Origin: Pararheinheimera marina
Lineage (GTDB): Bacteria; Pseudomonadota; Gammaproteobacteria; Enterobacterales; Alteromonadaceae
Assembly (NCBI RefSeq): GCF_042654345.1
Contig: NZ_JBHSGB010000006.1
Span: 550,616 to 614,615 of the forward strand
Direction of reading: 5' to 3'
DNA: 64,000 nt
Shown: in pieces, positions 8,498 to 17,680 of the stretch
Numbering within the stretch: the stretch's first letter is position 1
Layout of the letters: the number at the start of each line of letters is the position of its first letter
The notes under the pieces: generated by a model
Told to the model about the DNA's origin: nothing
Databases searched by the model: none
The model's input: only the letters and a program-made list of their open reading frames with translations
Position numbers and translations under genes: made by a program

Positions 8498-10880
8498 CGG
8501 CAGTTCCGTTGACAATGTCGGCGATATCTTCCAGCCGCCGCAATGCCAGGAAGTTAATAGTGCGTTTCGGGTACTGGCCTTTGCTGTTGCGCTCGCCCGC
8601 GGGCATATCCATCAACAACTCCAGCGCTTCATCCACTTGTTTGACCGTGTAGATGTGGAACTGGCCGTCGCGCACCGCTTGTGTCACTTCGTCATTCAGC
8701 ACCAGGTTCAGCTGGTTGCTGGCCGGAATAATCACGCCTTGCTCACCGGTTAATCCGCGTGACTGGCACAAGCGGAAAAAGCCTTCGATTTTTTCGTTGA
8801 CGCCACCAATGGCCTGCACCTGACCATGCTGGTTAATAGACCCCGTCACCGCCAGACTTTGGGTAATAGGCAAATCGGCAATCGCGGAAATCAGCGCACA
8901 GACCTCAGCCAATGACGCACTGTCGCCGTCAATCAGGCCATAAGACTGTTCCATCGCAATATTGGCCGACAGCGTCAGCGGAAAATGCTGGGCATATTTA
9001 GCGCCAAGATAACCGGTCAGCAGCATCACCCCCTTAGAGTGAATGGCTTTGCCGAGTTCAACTTCACGTTCGATATCAACCACGCCAGTCGAACCGGCAA
9101 ATACAGTGGCGCTGATCCGGGCTGGCGTACCAAAGGCCGTGTCACCAATTTCCAGCACGGTCAGGCCGTTAATTTTGCCAACAGACCAACCGTCGGTGTC
9201 GATCAGAATTTGGCCTTCCTGAATATCTTCTAAAAAGGACTCACTGATGCGGCCGGTGCGGTACTGTTTGCCTTCCAGCGCTTCCTGCACATGAGCCGCC
9301 GTCACTTCGTTCTGGCCATGCTGGCCTGCATAAAAACACGCTTCCCGCACCAGCTCCAGCACTTCGGCAAAGCGGGCCGACAGTTTGCGCTGATGTTCGG
9401 CCTGGCGGAAACTAAAACGCAGCAACTGCGTCAGGCCACAAGCCGACAAAGTTTCCAGCCCCATTTGCTGAATTTGATCCTGAATTTGCAGCGACATAAA
9501 CCGCAAGGTGTGAGGCGCAAACGGCAGGTAATGCTCAAAGTCAGCCAGCACGCGGAATAATTCGTTGAATTCGTCGTCGACGTCCTGGATCAGGTAATAC
9601 AAATCCCGAGACCCCAGCAGCACTATTTTCACGTTCAGCGGTATAGCTTTTGGCGTGATAATGGTCGAATTGGTGACTGCATGGTCACTCAGGGTATCAA
9701 TCACTATTTCGCCGCTTTTCAGCGCCAGTTTCAGGGCGTCCCAGACGCCAGGTTGCGTCAGCAAGCGGTCAGCGTCCAGCACCAGATAACCGCCATTGGC
9801 TTTGTGTAAGGCGCCGGGACGGATCATGCCGTAATTGGTATACAGGCTGCCCTGCATCGAACTGTATTCGACCCGACCAAACAGGTTGCCATAGCTGGGG
9901 TTCGGCTCAAAAATAATAGGGGCGCCGTCCATCAGTTCATGGTGCATCAGCACATTGGGCACAAAGTCTTCGACAAACAAACTGCGGGTGTCCATTTCTT
10001 CCAGCTTGTCTGTTTCTGCATCTTCCGGCAGCAACTCCAGCACAGCCTTGACCAGCGCCGGTTTCATTTCTTTTAAGAAACGCAGTACGCCAATTTCTTT
10101 GGCGTAATCATGTTCCAGTTGCTTGAGCAGCGGTTTGATCGCGGTTTCAATGGTCTCGCGGCGCAGCGCCCGCAAGTTCTCCGACAACTCGCGTTTCCAC
10201 TGTGGCAGCTCCAGCAACTGCTCGTTTAGCAGGGTTTCCAGCTCCGACACCAGGTCATAAAAGAACTGCCGTTTTTCATCGGACAGTTTGGCAAACTCGT
10301 TGTCATCCAGCGCTTTACCATCAATGACCGGCGAGAAGCTGACGGCACCATTCTCTTCGTACAACACCACTTGCTGCTCCAGCGCTTTGCGCTCGACCAG
10401 CGAAATTGCAGCTTCGTATTTGTCGTCAAAGGCCGAATGAATGGATTTTTTCTTACGCTGATACCCTGGGTTGTCAAAGGCAGCTGGAAAGGTATCCAAT
10501 AATTCATCAATCAGTGCTTCAACTTTTTTCACCAACACTTTGCCTTCGCCCGGTGCCAGCCGAAGAGTATGCGGTACCCGCTCGTCGTCAAAGTTATTGA
10601 TATAGCACCAGTCGTCCGGCGTGGCTTTTTCACTGGCCGCTTGCTGCAGTACATCCTGCACCAGAGTAAAACGCCCCAACGCCGGTTCCCCCATCACATA
10701 GAGGTTGTAGCCCGGCATATCCATGCCGATTGCAAAATTCAATGCGGCTTTGGCTCTGTCCTGCCCGATAAAGGTGCTGGATAAACCGCTGACATCCAAA
10801 GCTTGCTGGATTAATTCAGGGGCAAGAGAAGGTCCTAATTGTTCGGGGGAAAGCGCAAGGGAACGGCTCTGTGGCGTCAT
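8490..10880 (-). CDS. LonB-type AAA ATPase / Lon (S16) protease
   Basis: A 796-aa Lon-family protein of the YcbZ/LonB-like type, not classical Lon. The N-terminal ATPase region has GYNLYVMGEPALGRFTLV in the P-loop position: the canonical lysine is replaced by arginine, which I recall as normal for relatives of this family. The GGYLVLDADRLL segment is the Walker B region. The C-terminal S16 protease domain has the dyad S654 (DGDSAS) and K697 (NEKIEG), and GYLGAKYAQHFPLTLSANIAMEQ before it. It should be a cytosolic protease or remodeller; substrates are unknown. The ATG has AAGAG upstream. yjjG follows with overlapping codons. Confidence 0.87.
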   Translation of the reverse strand: MTPQSRSLALSPEQLGPSLAPELIQQALDVSGLSSTFIGQDRAKAALNFAIGMDMPGYNLYVMGEPALGRFTLVQDVLQQAASEKATPDDWCYINNFDDERVPHTLRLAPGEGKVLVKKVEALIDELLDTFPAAFDNPGYQRKKKSIHSAFDDKYEAAISLVERKALEQQVVLYEENGAVSFSPVIDGKALDDNEFAKLSDEKRQFFYDLVSELETLLNEQLLELPQWKRELSENLRALRRETIETAIKPLLKQLEHDYAKEIGVLRFLKEMKPALVKAVLELLPEDAETDKLEEMDTRSLFVEDFVPNVLMHHELMDGAPIIFEPNPSYGNLFGRVEYSSMQGSLYTNYGMIRPGALHKANGGYLVLDADRLLTQPGVWDALKLALKSGEIVIDTLSDHAVTNSTIITPKAIPLNVKIVLLGSRDLYYLIQDVDDEFNELFRVLADFEHYLPFAPHTLRFMSLQIQDQIQQMGLETLSACGLTQLLRFSFRQAEHQRKLSARFAEVLELVREACFYAGQHGQNEVTAAHVQEALEGKQYRTGRISESFLEDIQEGQILIDTDGWSVGKINGLTVLEIGDTAFGTPARISATVFAGSTGVVDIEREVELGKAIHSKGVMLLTGYLGAKYAQHFPLTLSANIAMEQSYGLIDGDSASLAEVCALISAIADLPITQSLAVTGSINQHGQVQAIGGVNEKIEGFFRLCQSRGLTGEQGVIIPASNQLNLVLNDEVTQAVRDGQFHIYTVKQVDEALELLMDMPAGERNSKGQYPKRTINFLALRRLEDIADIVNGTADE

Positions 10881-10979
10881 GCAAAAGGCTCTTACTAATC
10901 AAAAAAAGGAAACTGCCTCATCTTAACAAATGACGGCGTAAAAAGAACAACTGCAATACAGTTTCACCAGGCTGCCGCA

Positions 10980-11432
10980 CTAAGACGGCAAACCTAAGCG
11001 GGAAAACTGCTGCCCACCGCAGTCGGCGCAGCTACATAGCTCATCAGGGTGAAAAAAGCTTTGGGTCTGGCCACAGGAATTGCACTGGTACAGGCCCATC
11101 CCAACCCGCTCCCCCTGCAAATAGACGCCATGGTGATGCAGGTCTTCCAGCAATTCCTGCCATTCCACCTGCGTTTTGTCGGTGATCAGCGACAATTCAT
11201 ACCACAGTGCCTCAGGCCAAATCGACGGCGGCTGCTCTTCATCGGACTGGCGTTTTAAGGTCTCCAAAAACAACTGGGTTTCGTAGGCACTTAAGTCTTT
11301 GCCTGCTTTCAGATAAGCCCGGATGGTCTCAGACCATTGCACCAACCGGCTCACCTGCTCTTCACGGGCTTGTTTCAACATTGCAGCTAACTCGTTGAGC
11401 CAGCGTTGATATTTGTCTGAAAAATCTGCCAT
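10980..11432 (-). CDS. ybeL: zinc-ribbon protein YbeL (DUF1451)
   Basis: Small cytosolic protein of unknown role. Residues 1-110 are helical and rich in charged residues; the C-terminus carries a rubredoxin-like zinc ribbon with CNSC near residues 120-125 and CADC near 138-141. The ATG is chosen because AGGAGG stands 5 nt upstream; the open frame reaches further back but the longer form has no support. At 150 aa it is close to E. coli YbeL, which lies in the leuS-lnt neighbourhood there as well. Confidence 0.85.
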   Translation of the reverse strand: MADFSDKYQRWLNELAAMLKQAREEQVSRLVQWSETIRAYLKAGKDLSAYETQLFLETLKRQSDEEQPPSIWPEALWYELSLITDKTQVEWQELLEDLHHHGVYLQGERVGMGLYQCNSCGQTQSFFHPDELCSCADCGGQQFSRLGLPS

Positions 11433-11450
11433 AACTGCCTCCTGTCTCTC

Positions 11451-11483
11451 AGTATAGTCGGCAACAAACGGCTTTTTTGTCAA
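11451..11483 (-). promoter_or_regulatory. putative promoter of ybeL
   Basis: On the - strand a perfect TTGACA -35 box is followed after 18 nt by GACTAT, with TATACT three bases further on. It lies about 20-50 nt upstream of the ybeL start. The -10 choice is uncertain. Confidence 0.45.
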
Positions 11484-11549
11484 TTTAGTCGCAGCCTGGT
11501 TGTAGTTGGTCTGGCTTTGTTTCAGGCTGGTATTTTACCGGAGCTTTCT

Positions 11550-12704
11550 ATGAAAAAAATAATAATAGCCCTCAGCCTGTCGTTGAGTTTAACCGCCCAA
11601 GCCGCCGACTATTACCCACCGGCCGGCCAATGGGCATCCGCAAAACCGGCCAGCCTGAAAGTGAATGAGCAACAGCTGACCGACGCGGTGCAGTACGCCA
11701 TCGCCAGCGAAAATCCCGCCAGTAAAAACCAGGCCGTGGTGCAGGCCACCACCTTTGGCGCTAAAGAGCCCTATGACCAGATTGTCGGCCCTATGTCGGT
11801 GCGGGCACCGGCCAATGGTCTGATTATTTATAAAGGCAAACTGATCGCGCAGTGGGGCGAGGTGGACAGTGTCGATATGACGCACAGCATCACCAAGACA
11901 TTTTTAACCACTGTGGCGGGTCTGGCCTGGCAGCGCGGTTTAATTCACAACCTGCAGGACAAAGTCGGCCCCTATATGCCACACGGCGTCGACTTGTATC
12001 AGAGCGAGCACAATAGCCAAATCCGCTGGGACCATTTATTGCGCCAGACCAGTGACTGGCAGGGCAGCTTATGGGGCAAACCGGACTGGGCCGACAGACC
12101 CGAAAGCAAAACGCCTGCCGAATGGCCAAACCGGCCACTGCGCACACCAGGCAGCCACTATAAGTACAACGACGTTAGGGTCAACCTGCTGGCTTTATCT
12201 ACCTTGTATGTCTGGCGTAAACCTTTGCCGACTGTACTGAATGAACAGATTATGCAACCGATTGGCGCCTCATCCACCTGGCACTGGTATGGCTACGACA
12301 ATAGCTGGATTGAACTGGATGGCCAACGTATGCAATCGGTCTCTGGTGGCGGTCACTGGGGTGGCGGCATGTTTATTAATGCCTGGGACTTAGCCCGCTT
12401 TGGTTATCTGTTTTTACGGGATGGCCGCTGGGAAGACAAGCAACTGGTCAGTAAAGAATGGATTAAGCTGGCCCGCACCGGTGGCAGCGACAACCCGGAA
12501 TACGGCTTTGCCAACTGGTTCTTAAACCCTGGCCGTAAAGCCCTACCGAGCGCCCCTGAAAGTGCAGTGACCTTTCAGGGGGCTGGCCGCAACATTATCT
12601 ACATTGATCAGCAGCATGACCTGCTGATGGTGGCGCGCTGGATTGGCAATGGTGATGAACTGAACCAACTGGTTGGCAAAGTGCTGGCCGCATTGCCAGA
12701 TTAA
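11550..12704 (+). CDS. secreted serine hydrolase of the beta-lactamase (class C-like) family
   Basis: A 384-aa protein with a signal peptide (MKKIIIALSLSLSLTAQAAD). The serine hydrolase S-x-x-K motif is S113-I-T-K116 and the Y-x-N-type motif is in HYKYNDV; a glycine-rich SGGGHWGGGMF segment follows. Such proteins are penicillin-binding-protein relatives; some are esterases or peptidases, and a true beta-lactamase is not implied. GGAG lies 7 nt before the ATG; the frame also has a start 33 nt earlier, which would put extra residues before an obvious leader. It is divergent from ybeL and converges with the lysE-type gene. Confidence 0.82.
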   Translation: MKKIIIALSLSLSLTAQAADYYPPAGQWASAKPASLKVNEQQLTDAVQYAIASENPASKNQAVVQATTFGAKEPYDQIVGPMSVRAPANGLIIYKGKLIAQWGEVDSVDMTHSITKTFLTTVAGLAWQRGLIHNLQDKVGPYMPHGVDLYQSEHNSQIRWDHLLRQTSDWQGSLWGKPDWADRPESKTPAEWPNRPLRTPGSHYKYNDVRVNLLALSTLYVWRKPLPTVLNEQIMQPIGASSTWHWYGYDNSWIELDGQRMQSVSGGGHWGGGMFINAWDLARFGYLFLRDGRWEDKQLVSKEWIKLARTGGSDNPEYGFANWFLNPGRKALPSAPESAVTFQGAGRNIIYIDQQHDLLMVARWIGNGDELNQLVGKVLAALPD

Positions 12705-12715
12705 CCCTCAGGCAA

Positions 12716-13351
12716 CTAGCGCTGGTCCGCCAGCGCTAGTTTAACACCAAGCGCAACAAATAATGCCCCAACACTTTTATCCAGCCAATACCCCACAGCG
12801 CTGCTGACTTTCATTTTCTTACCCGCCAAGCCAGCGCTGACCGCCAGAAACATACACCAGAGCATGCCATTGAGGTTAAAAATCCCCCCGAGCACAAGAA
12901 AAGCCAGCGCTTTATTGGCTGCATCAGCGGCAATAAATTGCGGCACAAAGGCCAGGAAAAACAACGCCACTTTGGGGTTCAGCACATTGGTGACAAAGCC
13001 CTGCAAAAAAATACTGCGCGCAGAGGCGGCCGCAACGGTTTTAGCCTGCCCTCCGGCCGGCGCTCGTTTGGCCAGCAGCATTTTCACCCCCAGGTACAGC
13101 AAATAAGCGGCTCCGGCCAGTTTCACCAGAGTAAAGGCGGTTGCCGAGGTGGTAAGAAGCGCTGAAACCCCTAAAGCAGCGGCAACAATATGCACGCAAA
13201 CACCGCTGCCAATCCCCGCCACAGCAATCAAGCCAGCCCTGATGCCTTGACTGGCACTGCGGCTGACAATCAGCACTGTATCTGGCCCTGGGGACATATT
13301 CAGCAACAAGCCGGAAATGACAAACAACCATAAGTTTTCGATACCAAACAC
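12716..13351 (-). CDS. LysE/RhtB-family amino-acid exporter
   Basis: Inner-membrane exporter of the LysE/RhtB family, about six membrane segments in 211 aa. The hallmark N-terminus ENLWLFVISGLLLNMSPGPD and the SQGIRAG loop are clear, as is FLQGFVTNVLNPKVALFF. The start is the GTG preceded by CGGAG at 8 nt; the frame is open for another 104 codons upstream but that part is cysteine- and arginine-rich and unlike the family. The substrate is probably an amino acid or derivative and cannot be specified. Confidence 0.85.
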   Translation of the reverse strand: MFGIENLWLFVISGLLLNMSPGPDTVLIVSRSASQGIRAGLIAVAGIGSGVCVHIVAAALGVSALLTTSATAFTLVKLAGAAYLLYLGVKMLLAKRAPAGGQAKTVAAASARSIFLQGFVTNVLNPKVALFFLAFVPQFIAADAANKALAFLVLGGIFNLNGMLWCMFLAVSAGLAGKKMKVSSAVGYWLDKSVGALFVALGVKLALADQR

Positions 13352-13465
13352 AAAAGCGCTCCGTTGAAAAATCCCCTGACAGCGCATCACTTTAGGGAGC
13401 AGCATCAGCCGGAACAAGAGCGCTGGCATAAAATAAAACAATCTGCGCTTTGTCCGCACAGGTTG

Positions 13466-13495
13466 TTGTTGCCCTACCCTGCTATGCGGTATGCT
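13466..13495 (+). promoter_or_regulatory. putative sigma-70 promoter of the leuS operon
   Basis: TTGTTG, an 18-nt spacer and TATGCT lie about 75-100 nt upstream of leuS, in the gap between divergent genes. Confidence 0.45.
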
Positions 13496-13512
13496 AGCGG
13501 CAATTTTTTTCG

Positions 13513-13542
13513 CCGGTGCAGGGCGCCTCTCGCACCGGTTTT
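13513..13542 (+). promoter_or_regulatory. leader hairpin ahead of leuS
   Basis: CCGGTGC and GCACCGG form a 7-bp stem with a 12-nt loop, followed by TTTT. It lies between the likely transcription start and the leuS ATG and could act as an attenuator. No leucine-rich leader peptide is visible. Confidence 0.4.
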
Positions 13543-13568
13543 GCATGGTTTGAAGTCGGAAGGTCTGA

Positions 13569-16154
13569 ATGCACGAACAATACAGCCCGCAGCAAATTGA
13601 ACAGCAGCTGCAAGCGAAGTGGGAACAAAACAACGCCTTTAAAGTGGTGGAAGACGCCACCAAAGAAAAATTCTACTGCCTGTCGATGTTCCCTTACCCA
13701 AGCGGCCGGCTGCATATGGGCCACGTGCGTAACTACACCATTGGTGATGTGATCAGCCGCTTCCAGCGCATGCAAGGCAAAAACGTCATGCAGCCTATGG
13801 GTTGGGATGCCTTCGGTTTACCGGCTGAAAACGCCGCCATTAATAACAAAACCGCACCAGCCAAATGGACCTACGCCAACATTGATTACATGAAAAACCA
13901 GCTGAAACGCTTAGGTTTTGGTTATGACTGGGACCGCGAAATTGCCACCTGTCAGCCGGAATACTACCGTTGGGAACAATGGTTCTTTACCAAACTGTTT
14001 GAAAAAGGCCTGGTCTACAAAAAGCTGTCAACGGTGAACTGGGACCCGGTGGACCAATGTGTACTGGCCAACGAGCAGGTGATTGACGGCCGTGGCTGGC
14101 GTTCAGGCGCCTTGGTGGAGCAGCGTGAACTGGCACAGTGGTTTATTAAAATCACCGATTACGCCGAAGAGCTGCTGAATGACTTAGACCAGCTGGATGG
14201 CTGGCCTGAGCAGGTCAAAACCATGCAGAAAAACTGGATTGGCCGTTCAGAAGGGGTGGAAATCACCTTTAAAGTTGCCGGTTCAGACCAAACGCTGACT
14301 GTGTACACCACCCGTCCGGATACCTTCTACGGTGTCACTTATGTCGCCGTGGCTGCTCAGCACCCGCTGGCGCAACAAGCTGCATTGAATAACCCGCAAT
14401 TGCAGGCCTTTATTGACGACTGCAAAGGCAACAAAGTGGCCGAAGCCGAAATGGCCACCATGGAGAAAAAAGGCGCGCCAACCGGCTTGTCTGTTATTCA
14501 CCCGCTGACCGGTGAACAAGTCCCGGTTTGGGTCGCCAACTTTGTGTTGATGGACTACGGCTCAGGTGCGGTGATGGCGGTGCCAGGTCACGACCAGCGC
14601 GATTACGAATTTGCCACCAAATACAATCTGGCGATTAAACAAGTGATTGAGCCTGCTGCCGGCAGTGAGACCGCTTGTGACTTAACCACAGCTGCCTTTA
14701 CCGAAAAAGGCGTGCTGGTGAACTCTGCTGAATTTGACGGCCTGGATTTTGCCGCCGCCTTTAAAGCCATTGCCGACAAGCTCGCAGGCTTAGGCATTGG
14801 TCAGATAAAAGTGAACTACCGTTTACGTGACTGGGGCGTGTCCCGTCAGCGTTACTGGGGCTCACCAATTCCAATGCTGACTCTGGAAGATGGCACTCAG
14901 GTGCCCGTGCCGGAAGATATGCTGCCAGTTCGCTTGCCAGAAGATGTGGTGATGGATGGTGTGAAATCGCCTATCAAAGCCGATCCAGAGTGGGCAAAAA
15001 CCAGCTACAAGGGTCAGGCCGCTTTCCACGAAACCGATACCTTCGACACCTTTATGGAGTCGAGCTGGTACTACGCCCGTTACTGCAGCCCGGACCACGA
15101 CAAAGCTATGTTAGACCCGGCCAAAGCCAACTACTGGCTGCCGGTTGACCAGTACATTGGTGGTATTGAACACGCCATTCTGCACCTGCTGTATTCACGT
15201 TTCTTCCATAAGTTATTACGTGACGTTGGCCTGGTGCAGTCGGATGAGCCATTCAAACGCCTGTTGTGCCAGGGCATGGTGCTGGCTGAAACCTTCTTCC
15301 GTGAAACTGACAACGGCGGCAAAGAGTGGTATTCGCCTGCTGACGTGACCGTTGAGCGTGACGATAAAGGCCGTATCACAGGCGCCATGTTGCAAAGCGA
15401 CGGCCAGCCGGTGCAAAGCGCAGGCATGAGCAAAATGTCCAAGTCGAAAAACAACGGAATCGACCCACAAGTGGTCATCGACCAGTACGGTGCTGACACC
15501 GTGCGTCTGTTTATGATGTTTACCGCACCACCAGAGCAAACCCTGGAATGGCAGGACTCAGCCGTGGAAGGCGCTAACCGTTTCCTGCGCCGCGTCTGGA
15601 CCTTAAGTTCAGAAAACAAAGCGCTGTTTGGCAGTAACTGGTCAGGTGAGCTGAACAATGAGCAGAAAGCGCTGCGCCGTGAAGTGCATAAAACCATTGC
15701 CAAAGTGACAGACGACATTGGTCGTCGTTACACCTTCAACACGGCCATCGCTGCCATTATGGAGCTGACCAACAAGCTGCAAAAAGCACCGGTCGATACC
15801 GACGCCGACAAGCAAGTGAAAGTGGAAGGCATTAAAGCCATACTGCAACTGCTGAACCCAATCACCCCTCACCTGTCGCAGTACCTGTGGTCTGAGCTGG
15901 GCTTAGGTGATGCACTGGAACAACACCCCTGGCCAGCGGCCGATGCTGCTGCACTGGTGGAAGATGAGAAACTGGTGGTGGTGCAGGTGAATGGCAAGTT
16001 GCGCGGTAAAATCACAGTGGCCGCAGACGCGACCCAGGACGATGTGTTGGCGCTGGCCAAACAAGACGAAAACGTGCTGCGTTTCCTCGAAGGCGTCGAG
16101 ATCCGTAAGGTGATCTATGTGCCGGGTAAACTGCTGAACCTGGCGGTTGGCTGA
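13569..16154 (+). CDS. leuS: leucyl-tRNA synthetase
   Basis: Class I aminoacyl-tRNA synthetase that charges tRNA-Leu in the cytosol; 861 aa against 860 in E. coli. The HIGH motif appears as HMGH (residues 49-52) after PYPSGRL; the CP1 editing domain includes TVYTTRPDTFYGVTYV; the KMSKS loop is at 622-626; an anticodon-binding domain and a C-terminal ubiquitin-like domain follow. The stop codon overlaps the lptE start by one base (TGATG). It heads a long + strand run of tightly packed genes. A tRNA-Leu(GAG) gene lies further along in this window. Confidence 0.98.
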   Translation: MHEQYSPQQIEQQLQAKWEQNNAFKVVEDATKEKFYCLSMFPYPSGRLHMGHVRNYTIGDVISRFQRMQGKNVMQPMGWDAFGLPAENAAINNKTAPAKWTYANIDYMKNQLKRLGFGYDWDREIATCQPEYYRWEQWFFTKLFEKGLVYKKLSTVNWDPVDQCVLANEQVIDGRGWRSGALVEQRELAQWFIKITDYAEELLNDLDQLDGWPEQVKTMQKNWIGRSEGVEITFKVAGSDQTLTVYTTRPDTFYGVTYVAVAAQHPLAQQAALNNPQLQAFIDDCKGNKVAEAEMATMEKKGAPTGLSVIHPLTGEQVPVWVANFVLMDYGSGAVMAVPGHDQRDYEFATKYNLAIKQVIEPAAGSETACDLTTAAFTEKGVLVNSAEFDGLDFAAAFKAIADKLAGLGIGQIKVNYRLRDWGVSRQRYWGSPIPMLTLEDGTQVPVPEDMLPVRLPEDVVMDGVKSPIKADPEWAKTSYKGQAAFHETDTFDTFMESSWYYARYCSPDHDKAMLDPAKANYWLPVDQYIGGIEHAILHLLYSRFFHKLLRDVGLVQSDEPFKRLLCQGMVLAETFFRETDNGGKEWYSPADVTVERDDKGRITGAMLQSDGQPVQSAGMSKMSKSKNNGIDPQVVIDQYGADTVRLFMMFTAPPEQTLEWQDSAVEGANRFLRRVWTLSSENKALFGSNWSGELNNEQKALRREVHKTIAKVTDDIGRRYTFNTAIAAIMELTNKLQKAPVDTDADKQVKVEGIKAILQLLNPITPHLSQYLWSELGLGDALEQHPWPAADAAALVEDEKLVVVQVNGKLRGKITVAADATQDDVLALAKQDENVLRFLEGVEIRKVIYVPGKLLNLAVG

Positions 16155-16633
16155 TGCGCAGTGTCCGCCTGCTCCCCCTGATGCTGCTGAGCCTGGTGCT
16201 CAGCAGCTGTGGTTTCCATTTACGCGGCAGCTTGCCGCTGGAAAAGTTTCCATCTTTGTATCTGGATGCGCCTAAGCATTCCGAACTGGCCAAACGACTG
16301 AGCCTGCAGCTGCAAAGCAATCAAGTCAAACTGCTGGACCAGATGGACCCAAAATCCCCGGTGCTGAAGCTGGAACAAGACAGTCTGGAACGTCGCACGT
16401 TGTCATTGTTCCCCAATGGTCAGGTAGCCGAGTACGAGCTGATTTACAAAGTGCGTTATACCCTGTATCTGCCAGAGCACAACGAACAGCAACGCGAGTT
16501 TCAGCTAAACCGCGATTACCAGGACGACCCGAACCGTGCCTTGGCCAAAGCCAAAGAGCTGGATCTGATGCTGGACGAACTGCGCACTCAGGCTGCCAGC
16601 CGCATTATCCGCCAGCTGAACCGGACCCAATAG
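16154..16633 (+). CDS. lptE: LPS-assembly lipoprotein LptE
   Basis: Outer-membrane lipoprotein that plugs the LptD barrel in the lipopolysaccharide translocon. Signal peptide with lipobox LSSC and the lipidated cysteine at 19, then GFHLRGSLPL, the usual start of the mature protein; 159 aa in total. The start codon overlaps the leuS stop, and holA begins directly after its own stop, as in E. coli (formerly rlpB). Confidence 0.93.
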   Translation: MRSVRLLPLMLLSLVLSSCGFHLRGSLPLEKFPSLYLDAPKHSELAKRLSLQLQSNQVKLLDQMDPKSPVLKLEQDSLERRTLSLFPNGQVAEYELIYKVRYTLYLPEHNEQQREFQLNRDYQDDPNRALAKAKELDLMLDELRTQAASRIIRQLNRTQ

Positions 16634-17680
16634 ATGCTAAAACTGTATAGCAATCAACTTGCTGCACAGTTAGATAAACAGCTGGCGCCCGTGTATCTGG
16701 TGTTTGGTGAAGAACCACTGCAAAAGCAGGAAAGTCTGGATCTCATCCGGCAAAAGGCCCGTAAACAAGGCTTTGACGAGCGCCTGAGTTTCCATTGGGA
16801 TCAGCAATTCAGCTGGCAGGATTTTTTGCTTGAGCTGAACAACCTGTCGTTATTTGCCCCTCGCCGTTTATTTGAACTGGAACTGCCGGCCAAATTACCT
16901 GCCGGCGCCGCTGAACAGCTGAAACAACTGTCCACACAGCTGCACCCGGATCTGCTCCTGGTGCTGCATGCCAGCAAAAATGCCACCGAATTTGCCCGCA
17001 GCAGCTGGTTTAAACAACTGGCACAAAGCGGCGTGCAGGTACAGTTTTACCCCTTGGATGACCAGCAGTTTGCCCGCTGGTTACAGCAACGCGCCAGCAG
17101 CATGAAGTTGCAGCTCAGTAGTGACGCAGTGACCTTGCTGCAACATCACTGCGCCGGTAACTTATTGGCGGCCGCACAGGAGCTGGAAAAGTTAGCACTG
17201 ACTGACCACCAGGGCCGGATTGATGCCGCCTTGCTGGAACAGTTTCTGGCAGACCAGTCGCATTATTCTGTGTTTCAACTGGTGGATGCCTTGCTGCAGG
17301 GCCAAGGCAATGAGGCGCTGCATATGCTGCACCGTCTGCTGTTGCAGGACACCGAAGCAGTCATTATTGCCTGGCAGTTGCAAAAAGAAATTCAGACGCT
17401 GTTGCAAATGCATCTGGCACAGCAACAAGGTCAGCCAATGGCAGATTTTTTTAAAAATCATGGGATCTGGCCAAAACGGCAGGCGATGTACCACAGCGCC
17501 GTGGCGCGTTTACCACAAAAATGGCTGGGTTATTGTGTGGCTGAACTGGCCGCATTTGACCGGGCTTTTAAAAGAGGTTTATTAAGTGACAGTGATTTAG
17601 CGCTGGCCCATCTGGTCAGCTTGTTTGTCTGCCCGGTACCCAAAGTCTTTTCGCTGCAACAAGTTTACAGCCATGACTAA
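16634..17680 (+). CDS. holA: DNA polymerase III delta subunit
   Basis: Clamp-loader subunit that opens the beta sliding clamp. At 348 aa it has the family length. The N-terminal PVYLVFGEEPLQKQESLDLIR segment is the degenerate AAA+ start, followed by ELNNLSLFAPRRLFELELP, which contains the beta-clamp contact region, and the C-terminal collar domain. The ATG follows the lptE stop without a gap. Its end overlaps the nadD start by 8 nt. Confidence 0.95.
   Translation: MLKLYSNQLAAQLDKQLAPVYLVFGEEPLQKQESLDLIRQKARKQGFDERLSFHWDQQFSWQDFLLELNNLSLFAPRRLFELELPAKLPAGAAEQLKQLSTQLHPDLLLVLHASKNATEFARSSWFKQLAQSGVQVQFYPLDDQQFARWLQQRASSMKLQLSSDAVTLLQHHCAGNLLAAAQELEKLALTDHQGRIDAALLEQFLADQSHYSVFQLVDALLQGQGNEALHMLHRLLLQDTEAVIIAWQLQKEIQTLLQMHLAQQQGQPMADFFKNHGIWPKRQAMYHSAVARLPQKWLGYCVAELAAFDRAFKRGLLSDSDLALAHLVSLFVCPVPKVFSLQQVYSHD

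Noticed and set aside
11550..12704. Serine hydrolase as a beta-lactamase resistance gene
   Set aside because: The S-x-x-K and Y-x-N type motifs are shared by esterases and peptidases; nothing specific to AmpC beyond the fold is seen.
13543..13551. ATGGTTTGA mini-ORF in the leuS leader as an attenuator peptide
   Set aside because: Two codons without leucine; no basis for a leader-peptide mechanism.
15131..15718. 195-aa open frame opposite leuS
   Set aside because: Antisense shadow of a strongly conserved synthetase; serine/arginine-rich with no recognisable motif.
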